A DNA stretch of 64,000 bases from Aphrocallistes beatrix (lineage: Eukaryota > Porifera > Hexactinellida > Sceptrulophora > Aphrocallistidae): positions 806,001-870,000 of the forward strand of contig OY725504.1 of the NCBI GenBank assembly GCA_963281255.1, in the 5' to 3' direction. Both the position numbers and the translations under genes were made by a program. Below are positions 1-10,808 of this stretch, piece after piece. Within the stretch, counting starts at the first letter, position 1; each line of letters starts with the position of its first letter. A model generated the notes under the pieces. The model saw only the letters and a list, made by a program, of their open reading frames with translations, ran no database searches and had not been told where the DNA came from.

Positions 1-79
1 CTAGGTGCAGCTCTGTGCCCGGGATTCCCTGCTGTGACATTCTACTGGAGGACGCACTGAATACGTTGATACATTAATG

Positions 80-245
80 CAGCGGTTTTCAACCTTTTTT
101 GGCTGTGGACCTCCCTATAGCAATTTTCCTATATTCTGTGGACCCCCTCCTATTAACCATAATACAAAATTTCGAATCCTGTGGACCCCCTGATATCTTC
201 TGTGGACCACTAAGGGGTCCATGGACCCCAGGTTGGGAACCACTG
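80..245. mobile_element. hAT-type non-autonomous element (166 bp)
   Basis: Terminal inverted repeats CAGCGGTTTTCAACC and GGTTGGGAACCACTG bound a short element with internal repeats of a CTGTGGACC motif. It is flanked by a perfect 8-bp direct duplication CATTAATG (72-79 and 246-253). The TIR type and the 8-bp duplication are those of hAT transposons. There is no coding capacity, so it must be mobilised in trans. Confidence 0.9.
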
Positions 246-253
246 CATTAATG

Positions 254-1610
254 TCTTAAAACTTGGTTAGCACATAGTAGAATTCTCATAATTATTCTGG
301 TATATAGGGTTGGGGGATGTGAAAATTTGAGAAGTAGAAAAGGAAATATTTTTGAATTATTTCAAAAAGGGCAGCAACTGACTAAAATTAGTCCTGAAGA
401 ACTTTCTATTTTCTGGAAAATGAACAAACAATGCAGCAGAAAGTCTATAATAGTAAAATAAAGTCATCCAATAATTTCGAATTTCATGTCTTAATGAGAA
501 TTCGACCAGGTGCCAACATATGAAATTTGACCTTTGGCATACATCTTAAATTCGAACTAATGCTACACATGAGATTCGATCTATAGCGTGCTATAGGTCG
601 AATAGCATGTGTGACATTATTCCGAATTTAAGATGTATACCAAAAGTCAAATTTGTTGGCACCTGGTCGAATCCTCATAAGACATGAAATTAAATTCGGA
701 ATAATGTCACACGTGATATTCGACCTAACGCTGACATCGGAATTCGACCAAATACACAGCCCCATAAAGTTGAATACTTTTTCGGCTGAGGTTTATGTTA
801 TTTAATGCATTTCGAGACAAATAGAAAAAATAGAGATGTATTCATACACTTTATCCGAAATCAGAGTTTCGATCTTGCTAATAATTTATCTTATGAGTCT
901 GGCGGCAGAAGCAGTTTTCGATTTATTGATATGTAAATTTCTTAAAACAAACTTTTGTTTGGTCAGACAAATAAAAAATCTCTTTCGAAGGGCCCGCTCA
1001 ATAAAGACACAAAATTATTGTATTTGTATGCACGTATGTATACAAAATGTATTAATTAATGAATTGCACGTTATATCATCCTTTAATTAAATTTCAACGA
1101 TCCAGATAGATGAATGCTTTGAGGATATAAATATAAAGATAACATTAAAATTGTTTGTTTCCACCAATTTGAATCCTTTTCTGGGAAAAAGTGTTTAAAT
1201 TACGTTAGGCAAACTTTACTGAAAAATTCTAAAGAATTTGATGAGGATTGGGGAATTTCACTTTTAACTCTTACCTCAAATCATAATTACTTTCGATATG
1301 CATGCAAGTTCTAATACAGACGTGTATATTACTTACAATTTTGCCTAAGTAAGACTAGAAGCTATCTCTAATAACAGGTCTAAGCAATAATCTCATTGTG
1401 GGTACCATCGAACTTATATCATGCTAATTCTGAGGCTAAAAGTTTAAACATGTAGCCAATACGTGATCAAACTTTCTCAACTCGACGGAAACTTTTTGAC
1501 CAACAACATTATTGATAAAATCCCTACACTTTTTGCAATACTTTATCAGGCTTTAACAGTTAATTGACAAACTCTCACTATTTCAAATAATGCATCTGAG
1601 GAAATTATGT
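254..1610. other. Intergenic, no gene seen
   Basis: AT-rich DNA holding the inverted repeat at 482-695. An 84-codon open frame at 836-1090 has no recognisable domain or promoter and was not accepted as a gene. Confidence 0.5.
482..695. repeat. Imperfect inverted repeat, about 105-bp arms
   Basis: The stretch from TTTCATGTCTTAATGAG to the dyad CTATAGC-GT-GCTATAG (centre about 588) recurs as its reverse complement to about 695. Arms share the segments GACCAGGTGCCAACA / TGTTGGCACCTGGTC. Parts of the same sequence recur once more at 696-760, so the structure is compound. Possibly a foldback element; no target duplication identified. Confidence 0.7.
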
Positions 1611-2156
1611 TTAAATCTTGCTTGCTTGTTTTGCGAACTGCTCCAGGCCTTCTATGAACAGTTTTTTGTTGATTCCTCTCCCCACAAGTACACACGTCAC
1701 TCCTAGCTTTGACACATCGTGAATATTTCTATCTTCGTCATCGAAAAATAACATTTCTTGATATGAAACTCGCGATGCTTTATGAAATTGTTTAAAATGA
1801 TTAACTTTACTTCCATGATAGATCTCTTTATAACTGAAAAACTTGTCAATTTCGAATAATTCAAGAAGTTTCCTGGCCATAGGTGGATCGTCCGACCTTG
1901 ATGCAGCAGCGATAGGAATCTTAGCATCAGATACAATTCCTAAAACCCTCCTCGTATCCGGGAACAACTTCAACCTATCACTGCCACGCAATCCAACCAC
2001 TCCTCCCTTTCCATCCTGCTTGTAATCCAGGTCATATAACATGTCCGCATATAAAGGCCATAACGTGTAATCCAAGTCGAACACGACCAATTTAGGAAGT
2101 GGCTTAGGAAGAGAAATCGGTTTATCCCACTCATTTAACAGGTCAGCAGAGGCCAT
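1611..2156 (-). CDS. MDP1: Magnesium-dependent phosphatase 1 (HAD superfamily)
   Basis: Single-exon 181-aa protein matching the whole length of animal MDP1. The HAD nucleophile motif is VVFDLDYTLWP (Asp27 nucleophile, Asp29), the second-motif serine lies in AAASRSDDPP (about 82-91), and the late acidic motif is FFDDEDRN followed by VSKLGVTCVLV, all characteristic of the family. The family hydrolyses phosphate monoesters including protein phosphotyrosine and fructosamine 6-phosphates; it is cytosolic. The ATG at 2156 lies 7 nt after a possible acceptor (AAATAG, AG at 2164-2165), like several other genes here. All catalytic positions I can check are present, so it should be active. Confidence 0.93.
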   Translation of the reverse strand: MASADLLNEWDKPISLPKPLPKLVVFDLDYTLWPLYADMLYDLDYKQDGKGGVVGLRGSDRLKLFPDTRRVLGIVSDAKIPIAAASRSDDPPMARKLLELFEIDKFFSYKEIYHGSKVNHFKQFHKASRVSYQEMLFFDDEDRNIHDVSKLGVTCVLVGRGINKKLFIEGLEQFAKQASKI

Positions 2157-2199
2157 CTTAAAAGCTATTTCAGAAAGTCAGCAAAATCAACTCTGGAAT

Positions 2200-2925
2200 T
2201 ATTGACAAAAATGCAAATCCAGCACTCAAGCATATCATCATTATTTGTATCAGCATATGTATGTACATATTTATTCATACTAATTTGCACTAACACAACA
2301 ATTCAACATATGTATTCGTAAGTAAGTGTTGTATAATTGAATAGCAATGCGGATATTGCATAACAGGATTTTTAACGAATTAACATTTATCACCTGTTTT
2401 TGCCTTGTACATTATATTAATTAATCATATTGAAAACGTCGACCAATCTCACTAATAAGCTACACACGAATTCAACTATTTGCGACAGAAATCAGGTAAA
2501 TTTCCATTGAATGATTATCTTCAGTTAAAGACAGTTGTAAACATTACAATTTTATTATTTAAATTCGAATAATAAATGCGCCTTGACAAAATAAATAAAT
2601 AGTTTATCAATAAGTTTATTTGTGGATGATGCAAAAATTGTAGATGACCTCATTTTTATCTTTATTTTTAGAAATCCAAAAAGTATGGAGTGATTAAGTA
2701 AACTAGAAACAGCTGATTAATTAAAATAACTCGGCAAGCAATTGCACGATTAGTATCAGCAGTTCGAAACAAGTTCGTTTCTACGAATGGAAGCTTTTGA
2801 ATAGGAGTCGGAAGCTATAATATTATTATGAAACAAATGATTAACCAATTCTAGTAAGAAACTTGATCCATGCCATAGATTTGGTAGCAAATATGGATAG
2901 GTAATGCGTAGCTGCAAATTTTTCA
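2200..2925. other. Intergenic, no gene seen
   Basis: AT-rich spacer between the divergent MDP1 and the coiled-coil gene at 2995. No repeat or ORF of note. Confidence 0.4.
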
Positions 2926-2930
2926 AAACC

Positions 2931-2942
2931 TATATATATAAG
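2931..2942 (+). promoter_or_regulatory. TATA box of coiled-coil gene 2995-3756
   Basis: TATATATATAAG, 53-64 bp upstream of the ATG at 2995. It is the weakest of the six boxes in the TATA gene set because simple TA repeats occur elsewhere in this DNA. Confidence 0.5.
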
Positions 2943-2994
2943 TAAATAAGTAACAAATGATAGTTAAGAAAATTTATATAGTAATCACTTTGAA

Positions 2995-3756
2995 ATGGAA
3001 GAAACCTTTTATGAGAACTTACGCGGGGCTTCACCAAACCCGCCACCCCCCTACGAACGTATCCAGATGGGGAGAGCAAGAAGTCCGTTTCCAAGCAATC
3101 AGAGAAAAAGTCCCTCCTATCACCCTCCCGAGGATGCGTGGAAGAACTACGAAATTCAAGAACTGTACGACGAGTTGAATCGATTGAAGCGGGCAGATGA
3201 AGCACACGTGAGGTATAGACAAGACTTGGAAATTAAATGGGCGCAGAGTCAAGATCTCATCAGAGATTTGAGGGGAGAAAATAAACTGCTGAAGGAAGAG
3301 AACGCTCAGCTCAAAATGTCTTTACATCCGACTCCTCGCCCGTTGAGACCCAGGGGACAGAATAGCGTTGAACTAGACCAGGCTCTTCAGTTTGAAATAG
3401 ATGCAATGAGAAAGGAGAACAGAGAACTGAAGAGAGTGATATCACTCCCACCTGAAGAAGATCAGAACACGCAAATCTTAAGGAAGTATAGTGAAATGAG
3501 TAACGAGATTAAAACGCTTAACGTGATCATCCAACAACTGAACGCAGATAAGACGGATCTGATCCAGGGAAGAAATAAAATCGAGGAAGAAAGCAGAGCA
3601 CTTAAAGACACTGCCAAGCATCAAGAGGCGACATTGAACGATTTAGCTGAGCATGAGAGAGAATTCAAATCTGAATTGACTCGACTCAATTTCCAAACAA
3701 TCAACTTGAAAAACGAAAATGCGAATCTGAACTTACTGCTGAGGGAGAAATTCTGA
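2995..3756 (+). CDS. Intronless coiled-coil protein, unrecognised
   Basis: 253-aa protein, no known family recognised. Residues 1-50 are rich in Pro, Arg and Ser (a PPPPYER stretch near 16-22), then three long heptad-like helices follow: about 54-110 (NRLKRADEAHVRYRQD onward, ending in KEENAQLK), about 128-145, and about 158-253. A short Pro/Arg linker (PTPRPLRPRG, about 111-120) breaks the first two helices. It ends in a Leu/Asn-rich heptad segment (NLKNENANLNLLL). There is no intron, a TATA-like box upstream and an AATAAA 74 nt after the stop. It belongs to the set of intronless TATA-driven coiled-coil genes in this window (10809, 18659, 21417, 23763, 63664). A structural role is inferred only. 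Confidence 0.8.
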   Translation: MEETFYENLRGASPNPPPPYERIQMGRARSPFPSNQRKSPSYHPPEDAWKNYEIQELYDELNRLKRADEAHVRYRQDLEIKWAQSQDLIRDLRGENKLLKEENAQLKMSLHPTPRPLRPRGQNSVELDQALQFEIDAMRKENRELKRVISLPPEEDQNTQILRKYSEMSNEIKTLNVIIQQLNADKTDLIQGRNKIEEESRALKDTAKHQEATLNDLAEHEREFKSELTRLNFQTINLKNENANLNLLLREKF

Positions 3757-3829
3757 TTTTCAATAATTTAAACCATAAAAATTACATTTGCGGATATCGC
3801 TCTAATTCTATATGATATTATTAGTGATT

Positions 3830-3835
3830 AATAAA
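3830..3835 (+). terminator. Polyadenylation signal
   Basis: AATAAA 74 nt downstream of the stop codon of the coiled-coil gene at 2995-3756. Confidence 0.6.
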
Positions 3836-4887
3836 AGTATTGACTTGAAACTTGACAAATCGTATCAAGGGAATCAATCCTAAATTATATGTTCACCCAA
3901 TTCTAAGCTAATATACATTCTATTAACTGAGAGCTAAATCCATATGCATATAGAGAGATGGAGAGAGTTGAGAAGACAGAATATAATGTTTCCATAATTT
4001 TGAAATGGTAGCTTGCCTTTGGTTCAGGTGGAATGGTCTGAAATTAACTCGCAGTAAATAGCTATAGTTTTTCTCTATTAATGGGAACGGAATGCCAAAC
4101 GTATTTCATTCCTAATGGGGTCCTGTATTTACTCTAGAAGGGAAGAAACTTTTTTATGTTGAAGAATCGAAAGTACCTTCCCATCATTAGAATTGTGAAA
4201 GGAACATCCCTTACACAATAAGATTCCCTGAAATTGAAACTGTAAATTACCATGTAACATTAGATTAATAATATAATGATATCATCTCGAATTGATAACA
4301 AGAATCACATCGTAAGGAGGGATAATACTTGAAATTGAATCGATCTTTTATTAGTCTAGACGCACATTAGTCAACCCATTATTTGGATTTCTTCGAAGAA
4401 ATCTGAAATAACAAATCATAAGAGTGAGTACCAGCAGGACTGATTAGTATCTAAATAAAAGTCAAAAGTCAAAAAGCAAATCTATTTTAGACATCTCCAT
4501 ATATGTTCAAATCATTTTTGTAAGGAGCTTGGCAGAATGCTTTAGCAGAAGTTAGGAGTAGAAATAACAGGGGCGCCGAGCTCTATGGACCATTTGAGGG
4601 GTTCTAGGGGGGCGGGGGGTCTCAGCCCTAAATTTTGTATTGCGTCAATGGGCCATCTTCGAATCCAGCTATTATAAGCCACTAGCTCATTTTTGTCTCG
4701 TTACAAGTCTACTAGTGTAATGAATAGCTTGCGTATCTAGTATTGAGGAAGAGGGAATAATACTTCTGAGTATACTAGTATGAGTTCAGGACACACAGAA
4801 TACATTGTGAATTTGGGATTTAACATTTGATACAGGGGTGTTGACTTTTTACATTTTTAGTGTATCAAATCGAACTAGCACAAATAT
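3836..4887. other. Intergenic with a partial GGCGCC-type element
   Basis: No gene seen. At about 4570-4680 lies a GC-rich segment starting GGGGCGCCGAG with a run of G, followed by GGGCCATCTTCGAAT. The start resembles the element at 9054 and the second motif recurs at about 35440, so this is a decayed repeat copy. Confidence 0.5.
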
Positions 4888-5128
4888 GGGCATGCCTAAT
4901 TTCCGGGACGGGACGGGACCGTCCCAGAAAATCTAGATACCTAATTTCCGGGACATTAGGTATCTTAACCCGTCCCGGAAATTAGGTACCTTTTCTGTCC
5001 CGTCCCGGAGATTAGGCATCTTGACTCGTCCCGTCCCGGAAATTATGTACCTGATGGTTCCGTCCCGTCCCAGAAATTAGGCATCTTAACTCGTCCCGTC
5101 CAATTAGGCATGCCAATTAGGCATGCCC
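4888..5128. mobile_element. CCCGTCCC-repeat element, hAT-like
   Basis: Ends are GGGCATGCCTAATT and its inverse AATTAGGCATGCCC. A perfect 8-bp duplication ACAAATAT flanks it (4880-4887 and 5129-5136). The interior is made of several CCCGTCCCGGAAATTAGG units in both orientations separated by GTACC or GCATC spacers, so it can fold into multiple hairpins. A related but base-shifted element lies at 27798-28013. Confidence 0.85.
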
Positions 5129-5276
5129 ACAAATATTGATAAGGAATCGATCCTAGCCAATCGTTTAAAATAAACAATAGAAACAGTTAAAAATAATAAC
5201 ATATAATGATGTAAATAACGTATATAATAACGTTCGAAAATATAGAAAATATAAGTGATAAATGTAAATAGGCTCT

Positions 5277-6386
5277 TCAGTTAAGTTTTTGAGTGATAAT
5301 ATTGGCTAGAATGAGGTCTTCAGTGATATTGTCCAGTATAAACCGTACATTGTCCGTGTCAGTAGCGCAGCTATAGTGCGAGTATATCAGCCGTTTGGAG
5401 TCTTTATTTACTTTCAAGAACTGCTGTTTGATGTAATCTGACACCTCCTGGTAGGTGTTGTTTCCGGTGTACTGTGGGAAACAGACAGTGATAGAGGACT
5501 CTTTCAGTTTCAATTCTAATAAATCTTTCTTGTTGAAGAGCATAATGATCGCTGTCTCGGTGAACCATCTGTTGTTCAGTACAGTCGCAAAAAGTTTTAA
5601 ACTCTCGTGCAGTCTGTTGACTGAATTGTCCTCGCGTAGTGTCAGGTCGAACGCAGATAGAGACACGCAGTACAGAATGGAATGTACTTCCTGGAAACAG
5701 TTCACCCATTTCTTCCTCTCTGACCTTTGACCTCCCACATCGACCAATTTGAACTTGATTCGATTGTAAGTGAACAGTGTTTCCGTGATGCCGGTTGATT
5801 TCACTCGCGTGCGGAGGATATCTTGTTCAGTTGGTTGGTACCGCTTTGCACTGATCCGGGATAAACTGTCAAGGTAGTACTTGGCAGAATCGTTCAGTTG
5901 GTACTCCCTGGAGCGTCTGAAGCAATACTGAACGCCTGCATCCGCCCAAACACGCTTCATCGCGGTACTCAACACCTCAGAAAAGGGTTCGGTGTCTCTC
6001 TGCTCCTGGACCACCTGGAGAACCTTGTTTGCGTCCTCTTTTCGATTCTCTTCCGCGAAAGCTATATTTAGCTTCAACATCGCGGTTATTATCGCGTGCA
6101 GGGACTGTATGGTGTTGGAGTAGATGATGGGGAGGAATTGGTTCACTTCCTCCTGAGAGAAACCCTGCTCGTGGATTATTTTGATCTGTTTCACAATCGT
6201 ACTCTTGCCCGATTCGCCAGCTCCTAACAGCAACAGTTTTATTTCTTTGCCGGGATCCGATGCTCCCCCGAAACCAGCGCCGGGCTTTGCCGCCTCAGAA
6301 TCTGCGAGGTATTTGCTCCTCGACTTGCTGGCCTTCCCGTCTACTGCTGTGTTGTCTCCATTCTCCCGACTTGAAATACAGCCCAT
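5277..6386 (-). CDS. Heterotrimeric G-protein alpha subunit, Gi/o-like, intronless
   Basis: 369-aa G-alpha. MGC at the N-terminus supplies the myristoylated Gly2 and palmitoylated Cys3. P-loop GAGESGKST at 55-63; helical domain about 75-188; switch I RVKSTGI with catalytic Arg194 and Mg-binding Thr198; switch II DVGGQRSERKKW at 216-227 with catalytic Gln220; NKKD 285-288; guanine-ring motif SCAT 339-342. It is about 15 residues longer than usual because of an insertion at 8-45 before beta1. The C-terminal tail TQKLN lacks the pertussis-toxin cysteine and does not match the Gi, Gq, Gs or G12 receptor-recognition tails. There are no introns, although G-alpha genes in animals normally have several, so a retrogene is possible. 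A TCTATTTTAG acceptor lies 13 nt before the ATG. Confidence 0.95.
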   Translation of the reverse strand: MGCISSRENGDNTAVDGKASKSRSKYLADSEAAKPGAGFGGASDPGKEIKLLLLGAGESGKSTIVKQIKIIHEQGFSQEEVNQFLPIIYSNTIQSLHAIITAMLKLNIAFAEENRKEDANKVLQVVQEQRDTEPFSEVLSTAMKRVWADAGVQYCFRRSREYQLNDSAKYYLDSLSRISAKRYQPTEQDILRTRVKSTGITETLFTYNRIKFKLVDVGGQRSERKKWVNCFQEVHSILYCVSLSAFDLTLREDNSVNRLHESLKLFATVLNNRWFTETAIIMLFNKKDLLELKLKESSITVCFPQYTGNNTYQEVSDYIKQQFLKVNKDSKRLIYSHYSCATDTDNVRFILDNITEDLILANIITQKLN

Positions 6387-8192
6387 TAGCTACTGACAAC
6401 TAAAATAGAGAAGTATCAAGACTGAATTACTGGATTTTTAATATAATTTCTGGAAAATCAATTTTTAGAAACAGGAGGGAAGTAACTGAACCCAGATCAA
6501 CTCTCGTATCTCGAGTGGAGCATCAAAATTTTTAGCCAGGATGTAGGAGGTATATGGGTCATACATTCAAGTAACGAGATGGCTTAGACGATGCATGGAC
6601 TTTAATTGCATTTGCTCCTAAAGTACAAAAAGTACAAAAAATACACATCAGGTTATTTACTTTCTTCTAAACTCAATTACACGAATACCTGTACATTAGG
6701 TTAGGGAATTGGTATTAGGGAAATCTCAAGCACAAATTCTTCCCTCCAGCTCAAAGGTAGTAATAATTGCTAATATTGTATAGAACACATCACCGCATTA
6801 CGACCACAAATATTACTAAAAACATTCCCAAATCTATAGTCATTACGTGGCCATTATATACGTAATAGTAGATAAAATATTTAATCAGTTTAACCACTGG
6901 GTGTATTAATAATATATCTGACCAATTACACTGCTATTTGATCTTGCCATTTCCTGACGAGATACCCCACCCCACTCTTTTGTTTACTCTCCATCTTACT
7001 AGCTTGGTGGTATGCATATCGATTTATTTGAGGCATATCTCTCAATAAAATGGTACAGCCGTCACTTTCTGATTTTGTTGCTAAAATTACTTGATAGATA
7101 CATAACGACATAGCCGACAAGCCATTGAATTAAAATAACTGAAGCATCAGATTGTATTAAAGAGGTCTGTAATCAGTATTATTAGGATTAACTCACTAAT
7201 CAGGGCTCAGGTAATACTGAAAGTTAAATTTTAACTTAAAGTTTCCCTGTATTGGGTCCACCAACTAACCGACACAGTCGTAGGTACATTAACAAGAATA
7301 TAAGAGTAAAACTCCTACCATCATCAAAACAAGCTAAAAATAATCTCAGCACAGATGTGGCGGAGTGAAGGTACAAGTTTGAAAAAATAACGACATCTTC
7401 TCATCTCAGAATGTCCAGGAATGAGAAAATACCCTCGCATAACATTGAACTTAAGTGACCATAATTGAAAGTACACTACAAAGAATGCTATGTGAGAAGA
7501 TAAGAATTTTACTTCGCTGTAATTGGTTTAAAATGAAAAAATAAAATATGATAGGGACCAAGCTAGTTTGCAACTAAAATTATGCACACACAAAAGTCCA
7601 CAACTGGAAAGTTGTTCTGTTTTTCAGGATTATTAGTAAAAAATTATAATTAGAAGAGCTTAGACGAAAATAGAAATATTAGTTGTATTAGAATTGTGGG
7701 TTTATAGCTTCCAAGTCAAATTGTAGAAATGTTCGGATAAACTGATAGTACTCAGTTTGTTAATCTTTTAATCACAACACCTTAAAGGATCACCAACTTG
7801 AGGTCTGTTAAATTATGCTTCATTCATATGTTCTGTAGCACACTTATATCATAAGTATTAATTAATATTCTGAAGTAGTTTATTGACACAAATTGTGAAA
7901 ATTGTTAATTATGATAATCTATACTACATGAATGACGAGAAATGATTCTATGCTCAATTGCTCATTTTTGTAATTGTAGCATAAAGTCGATCCCACCTGA
8001 CCATTCAAAGAAGCCGATGCTATATCATATGACATCCCTTCTCATAGCTTACATGCTGTATCATGATAGAACATTCATACGATTGAGAATTTAAATCTAG
8101 GTTTAACACAAGTGTGCGAAGTGCGCATCACAGAACAAATACGCGCAGCGTCCATTTTGTCAAAAGATTTATCTAGTGGATATCCTCATGAC

Positions 8193-8315
8193 CTTATGCT
8201 ATACTAATTTGTCTAAGTTCTCTGTATCATTCGCTTATGCTATACAAATTTTGTTCTATATATTTATTTGCTCGCTTATGCTATATTTGATGTGCGAGGT
8301 TTCTGCTGAAATGTC
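8193..8315. repeat. Degenerate 41-bp tandem repeat, three units
   Basis: The 11-mer CTTATGCTATA occurs at 8193, 8234 and 8275, exactly 41 bp apart. Flanking bases in each unit are only loosely similar, so it is an old tandem array. Confidence 0.5.
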
Positions 8316-9053
8316 AAATTTGGAGAAGAAGTACTAATGCAAAAAGTTCATCCCAAATCCAGAAAGCACAAAGATCTATGATAGTCTATTTCATAGGAAT
8401 ACATCACAAGCTTATGCCACACAGGCTGTATTACTTAATTCTGTACGGTTGATATGCTAACCATAGCTTAAATAGTACGTAATAATAAATTAATTAGTGC
8501 TATTTATAGAAATGATTTATATGTTCTAGTGAAGTAGGTCATGTTAAACGGAAAGCGATGGAATAAAAAAAGGTCAGCCTTCGAATGAACATTTCATGCC
8601 ATTTCCTTCCTCAAAAGTGTGAATTAGGAGATAAATAAGATGAATATTTTAAGTTCAAACCTTTATAACTTTATGAAATGGAAATTATGTTAAGGGCAAA
8701 AAAGTAACACAGAATGAATTTATAACTTCGTACGGAGAGCATCATCTCACCAAATAGGAATTAGGGACAATTTATCCCATTAGGTCATTTAATTCTATGT
8801 TGAAACTATACGTTTAATTAATAATATGTATTATAATGTTAGAACAACTATTCTGGGGTAAATTCTCTCTTTAGTAAAGATTCCAAATGTACATAGCTTC
8901 CCTTCCCAAAATGAATTAACCGGAAAGAAGTTAGCAAAATTCGTAGTCCATTTCGTTAATAAGCACTTTGAGTTTTCAATTCATAAATGTATCTGAAAAT
9001 CTAGGTTCCCCAACAATTTGTTATACAATCTTATTTACAATAGAATGATCAGT

Positions 9054-9143
9054 ATCGGGGGCGCCAAACCTTTTGAAATCTATGGGCCATTTTGGAACTC
9101 TAGGGGGGCTCGAGCCCCCCCAGCCCCCCTGGATTCGGCGCCT
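9054..9143. mobile_element. Short palindromic GGCGCC element
   Basis: A 90-bp element running from GGGGGCGCCAAACC to GGATTCGGCGCCT, with a G-run/C-run hairpin in the middle. It is flanked by a 9-bp duplication ATGATCAGT (9045-9053 and 9144-9152). Related ends occur at 4570, 17585 and 55690. Confidence 0.75.
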
Positions 9144-10736
9144 ATGATCAGTGTTATGTTCATATCAAACTACACCCAGCAGTTCTCTAACTGATATAGT
9201 CAATAATAAATCGACAATACATACTAAACTATACAACTAATTAATGGAATGACAGCTCCAACTAACTCGTATGAAATGCATAGATCATCAAGAAAGGTAG
9301 GTTTAGGAGTATTTGTGCAATGCACACGTATGCTCTTCATGTCTGATAACCATTAATAGGGAAACGTTTTGATTCATACTGCTGATTCAATGAAGAATTA
9401 CTCCGAACTGATCTAAGCTACGAAGAAATGAAATTAATTGTAGAAATACAGTTGTTTATCACATTATTTAAAATTACGTATAATTTTAACAGCTTAGCTT
9501 CAGAAAAAACTGACAAGTTATTTCTGAATAGGAGTCAAGAACGTGAAGGAATTCTTCAACTCAACACACAAATTTTACCACCCATTTAAACTGTAAACCA
9601 TCGCCATATGTTATTAAGTGATTCATTACTGGCAGTAGTCAATCGATCGGCACAATTTTTAGTCAGAAAAATAATGAGGTCAAAATTGAATTTATTCATG
9701 AGCAATTAAAATTACGAATGTGCCAATTTTGAACTGAAATTTTAGGTTCATAATTTACTGTCATTTGGTTATACTATTAGACTAAATCTTTCGGTTTTAA
9801 TACGAACAACACAAAAAACTTTTGATTTTAGAATACTTAGAAAGTATACGGGTTGACAGTCAAACCATATTTACATCTAAGACTTAATTCTCTTTCAAAC
9901 TTCGTGTAGACAGTGAACTCTAGTAGAGCCAATACAACTGACGCAAATGGCCAGACCTGTACTAGTATACGTCCTTCAAATCTACAGTGCCAGTTTGATT
10001 TGGGTAATCATATCATTACATATCCGATTGGAGCAATTGTAATTTTAAACGTAAATACAAATCCATTCGAATTTTGGAATTATGACTACACAGGCCTTGG
10101 GGTGACGTAATAATGTAAACAACTTAAAAAGTGGTTTATACTATGTTTTTATAAATATAACAACGGCTACCCTTTCGAGATATGAAACGGAAAAAGTATC
10201 TCTTTCGAGAATTCTAGTCGTGACTGTTACCCATGTCACCCGTAAGCCTTGCAGACCGCAATCTCACTTTTCAATGTCACATAATTTTTCACTCCTTAAC
10301 TCTTAGTATAAGCTAAAAATATTTCTAGGTACAACATATTAAATTTCAAGTACATTACCAGTGAACGGGATTCTTCAGTCTCACATACCACGAGACTAGT
10401 GTACAAGCATGAACTGTAATTTCCAAAAGTTCGTAACTGTACACAAGTGACCAAAAATTAGGCCCAAAATTTCATGTATTATGTGCCACTAATTCAACAC
10501 TGTAATGAATAATCCTAATTTAAGTTCATCCGGGACATCGTAGCTTAACTCGGCGTACACAAAATTGGAGAATAAAAATCCCCAGAGGTTGAAAATTTTC
10601 AAATTGATGTGCTTGCAGTAATCACTTGTTACCTTGAAACTACTGGAAACTACGGCTGCAATCATATCGAAGCTTAGTCAGTCAACTCTTGTGGAGAACT
10701 GGAGTGCATAAGTACTATATGTAGAACTCAATTTTG

Positions 10737-10744
10737 TATAAATA
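10737..10744 (+). promoter_or_regulatory. TATA box of coiled-coil gene 10809-11747
   Basis: TATAAATA, 65-72 bp upstream of the ATG at 10809. Confidence 0.65.
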
Positions 10745-10808
10745 CTCAGTGTAAGAGGAGATCCTATATCATCAATATAATACAAAATAATTCTAAAGAA
10801 GATACACA

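Larger units (their letters stand above)
6411..10736. other. 4.3-kb intergenic region, no gene seen
   Basis: AT-rich, many stops in all frames. It holds the GGCGCC element at 9054-9143 and a degenerate 41-bp triplication near 8193-8315. A 61-codon frame at 6926-7111 (-) and a 65-codon frame at 9913-10110 (+) were considered and left out. No RNA gene recognised. Confidence 0.5.

Noticed and set aside
836-1090. 84-codon open frame
   Set aside because: No domain, no promoter or splice context, hydrophobic AT-driven composition.
6926-7111. 61-codon minus-strand frame with a plausible composition
   Set aside because: No family recognised, no TATA box or acceptor near the ATG, and no flanking exon; chance ORF is the simpler view.
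9913-10110. 65-codon frame with balanced composition
   Set aside because: No ATG at its start (GTG), no splice or promoter evidence.
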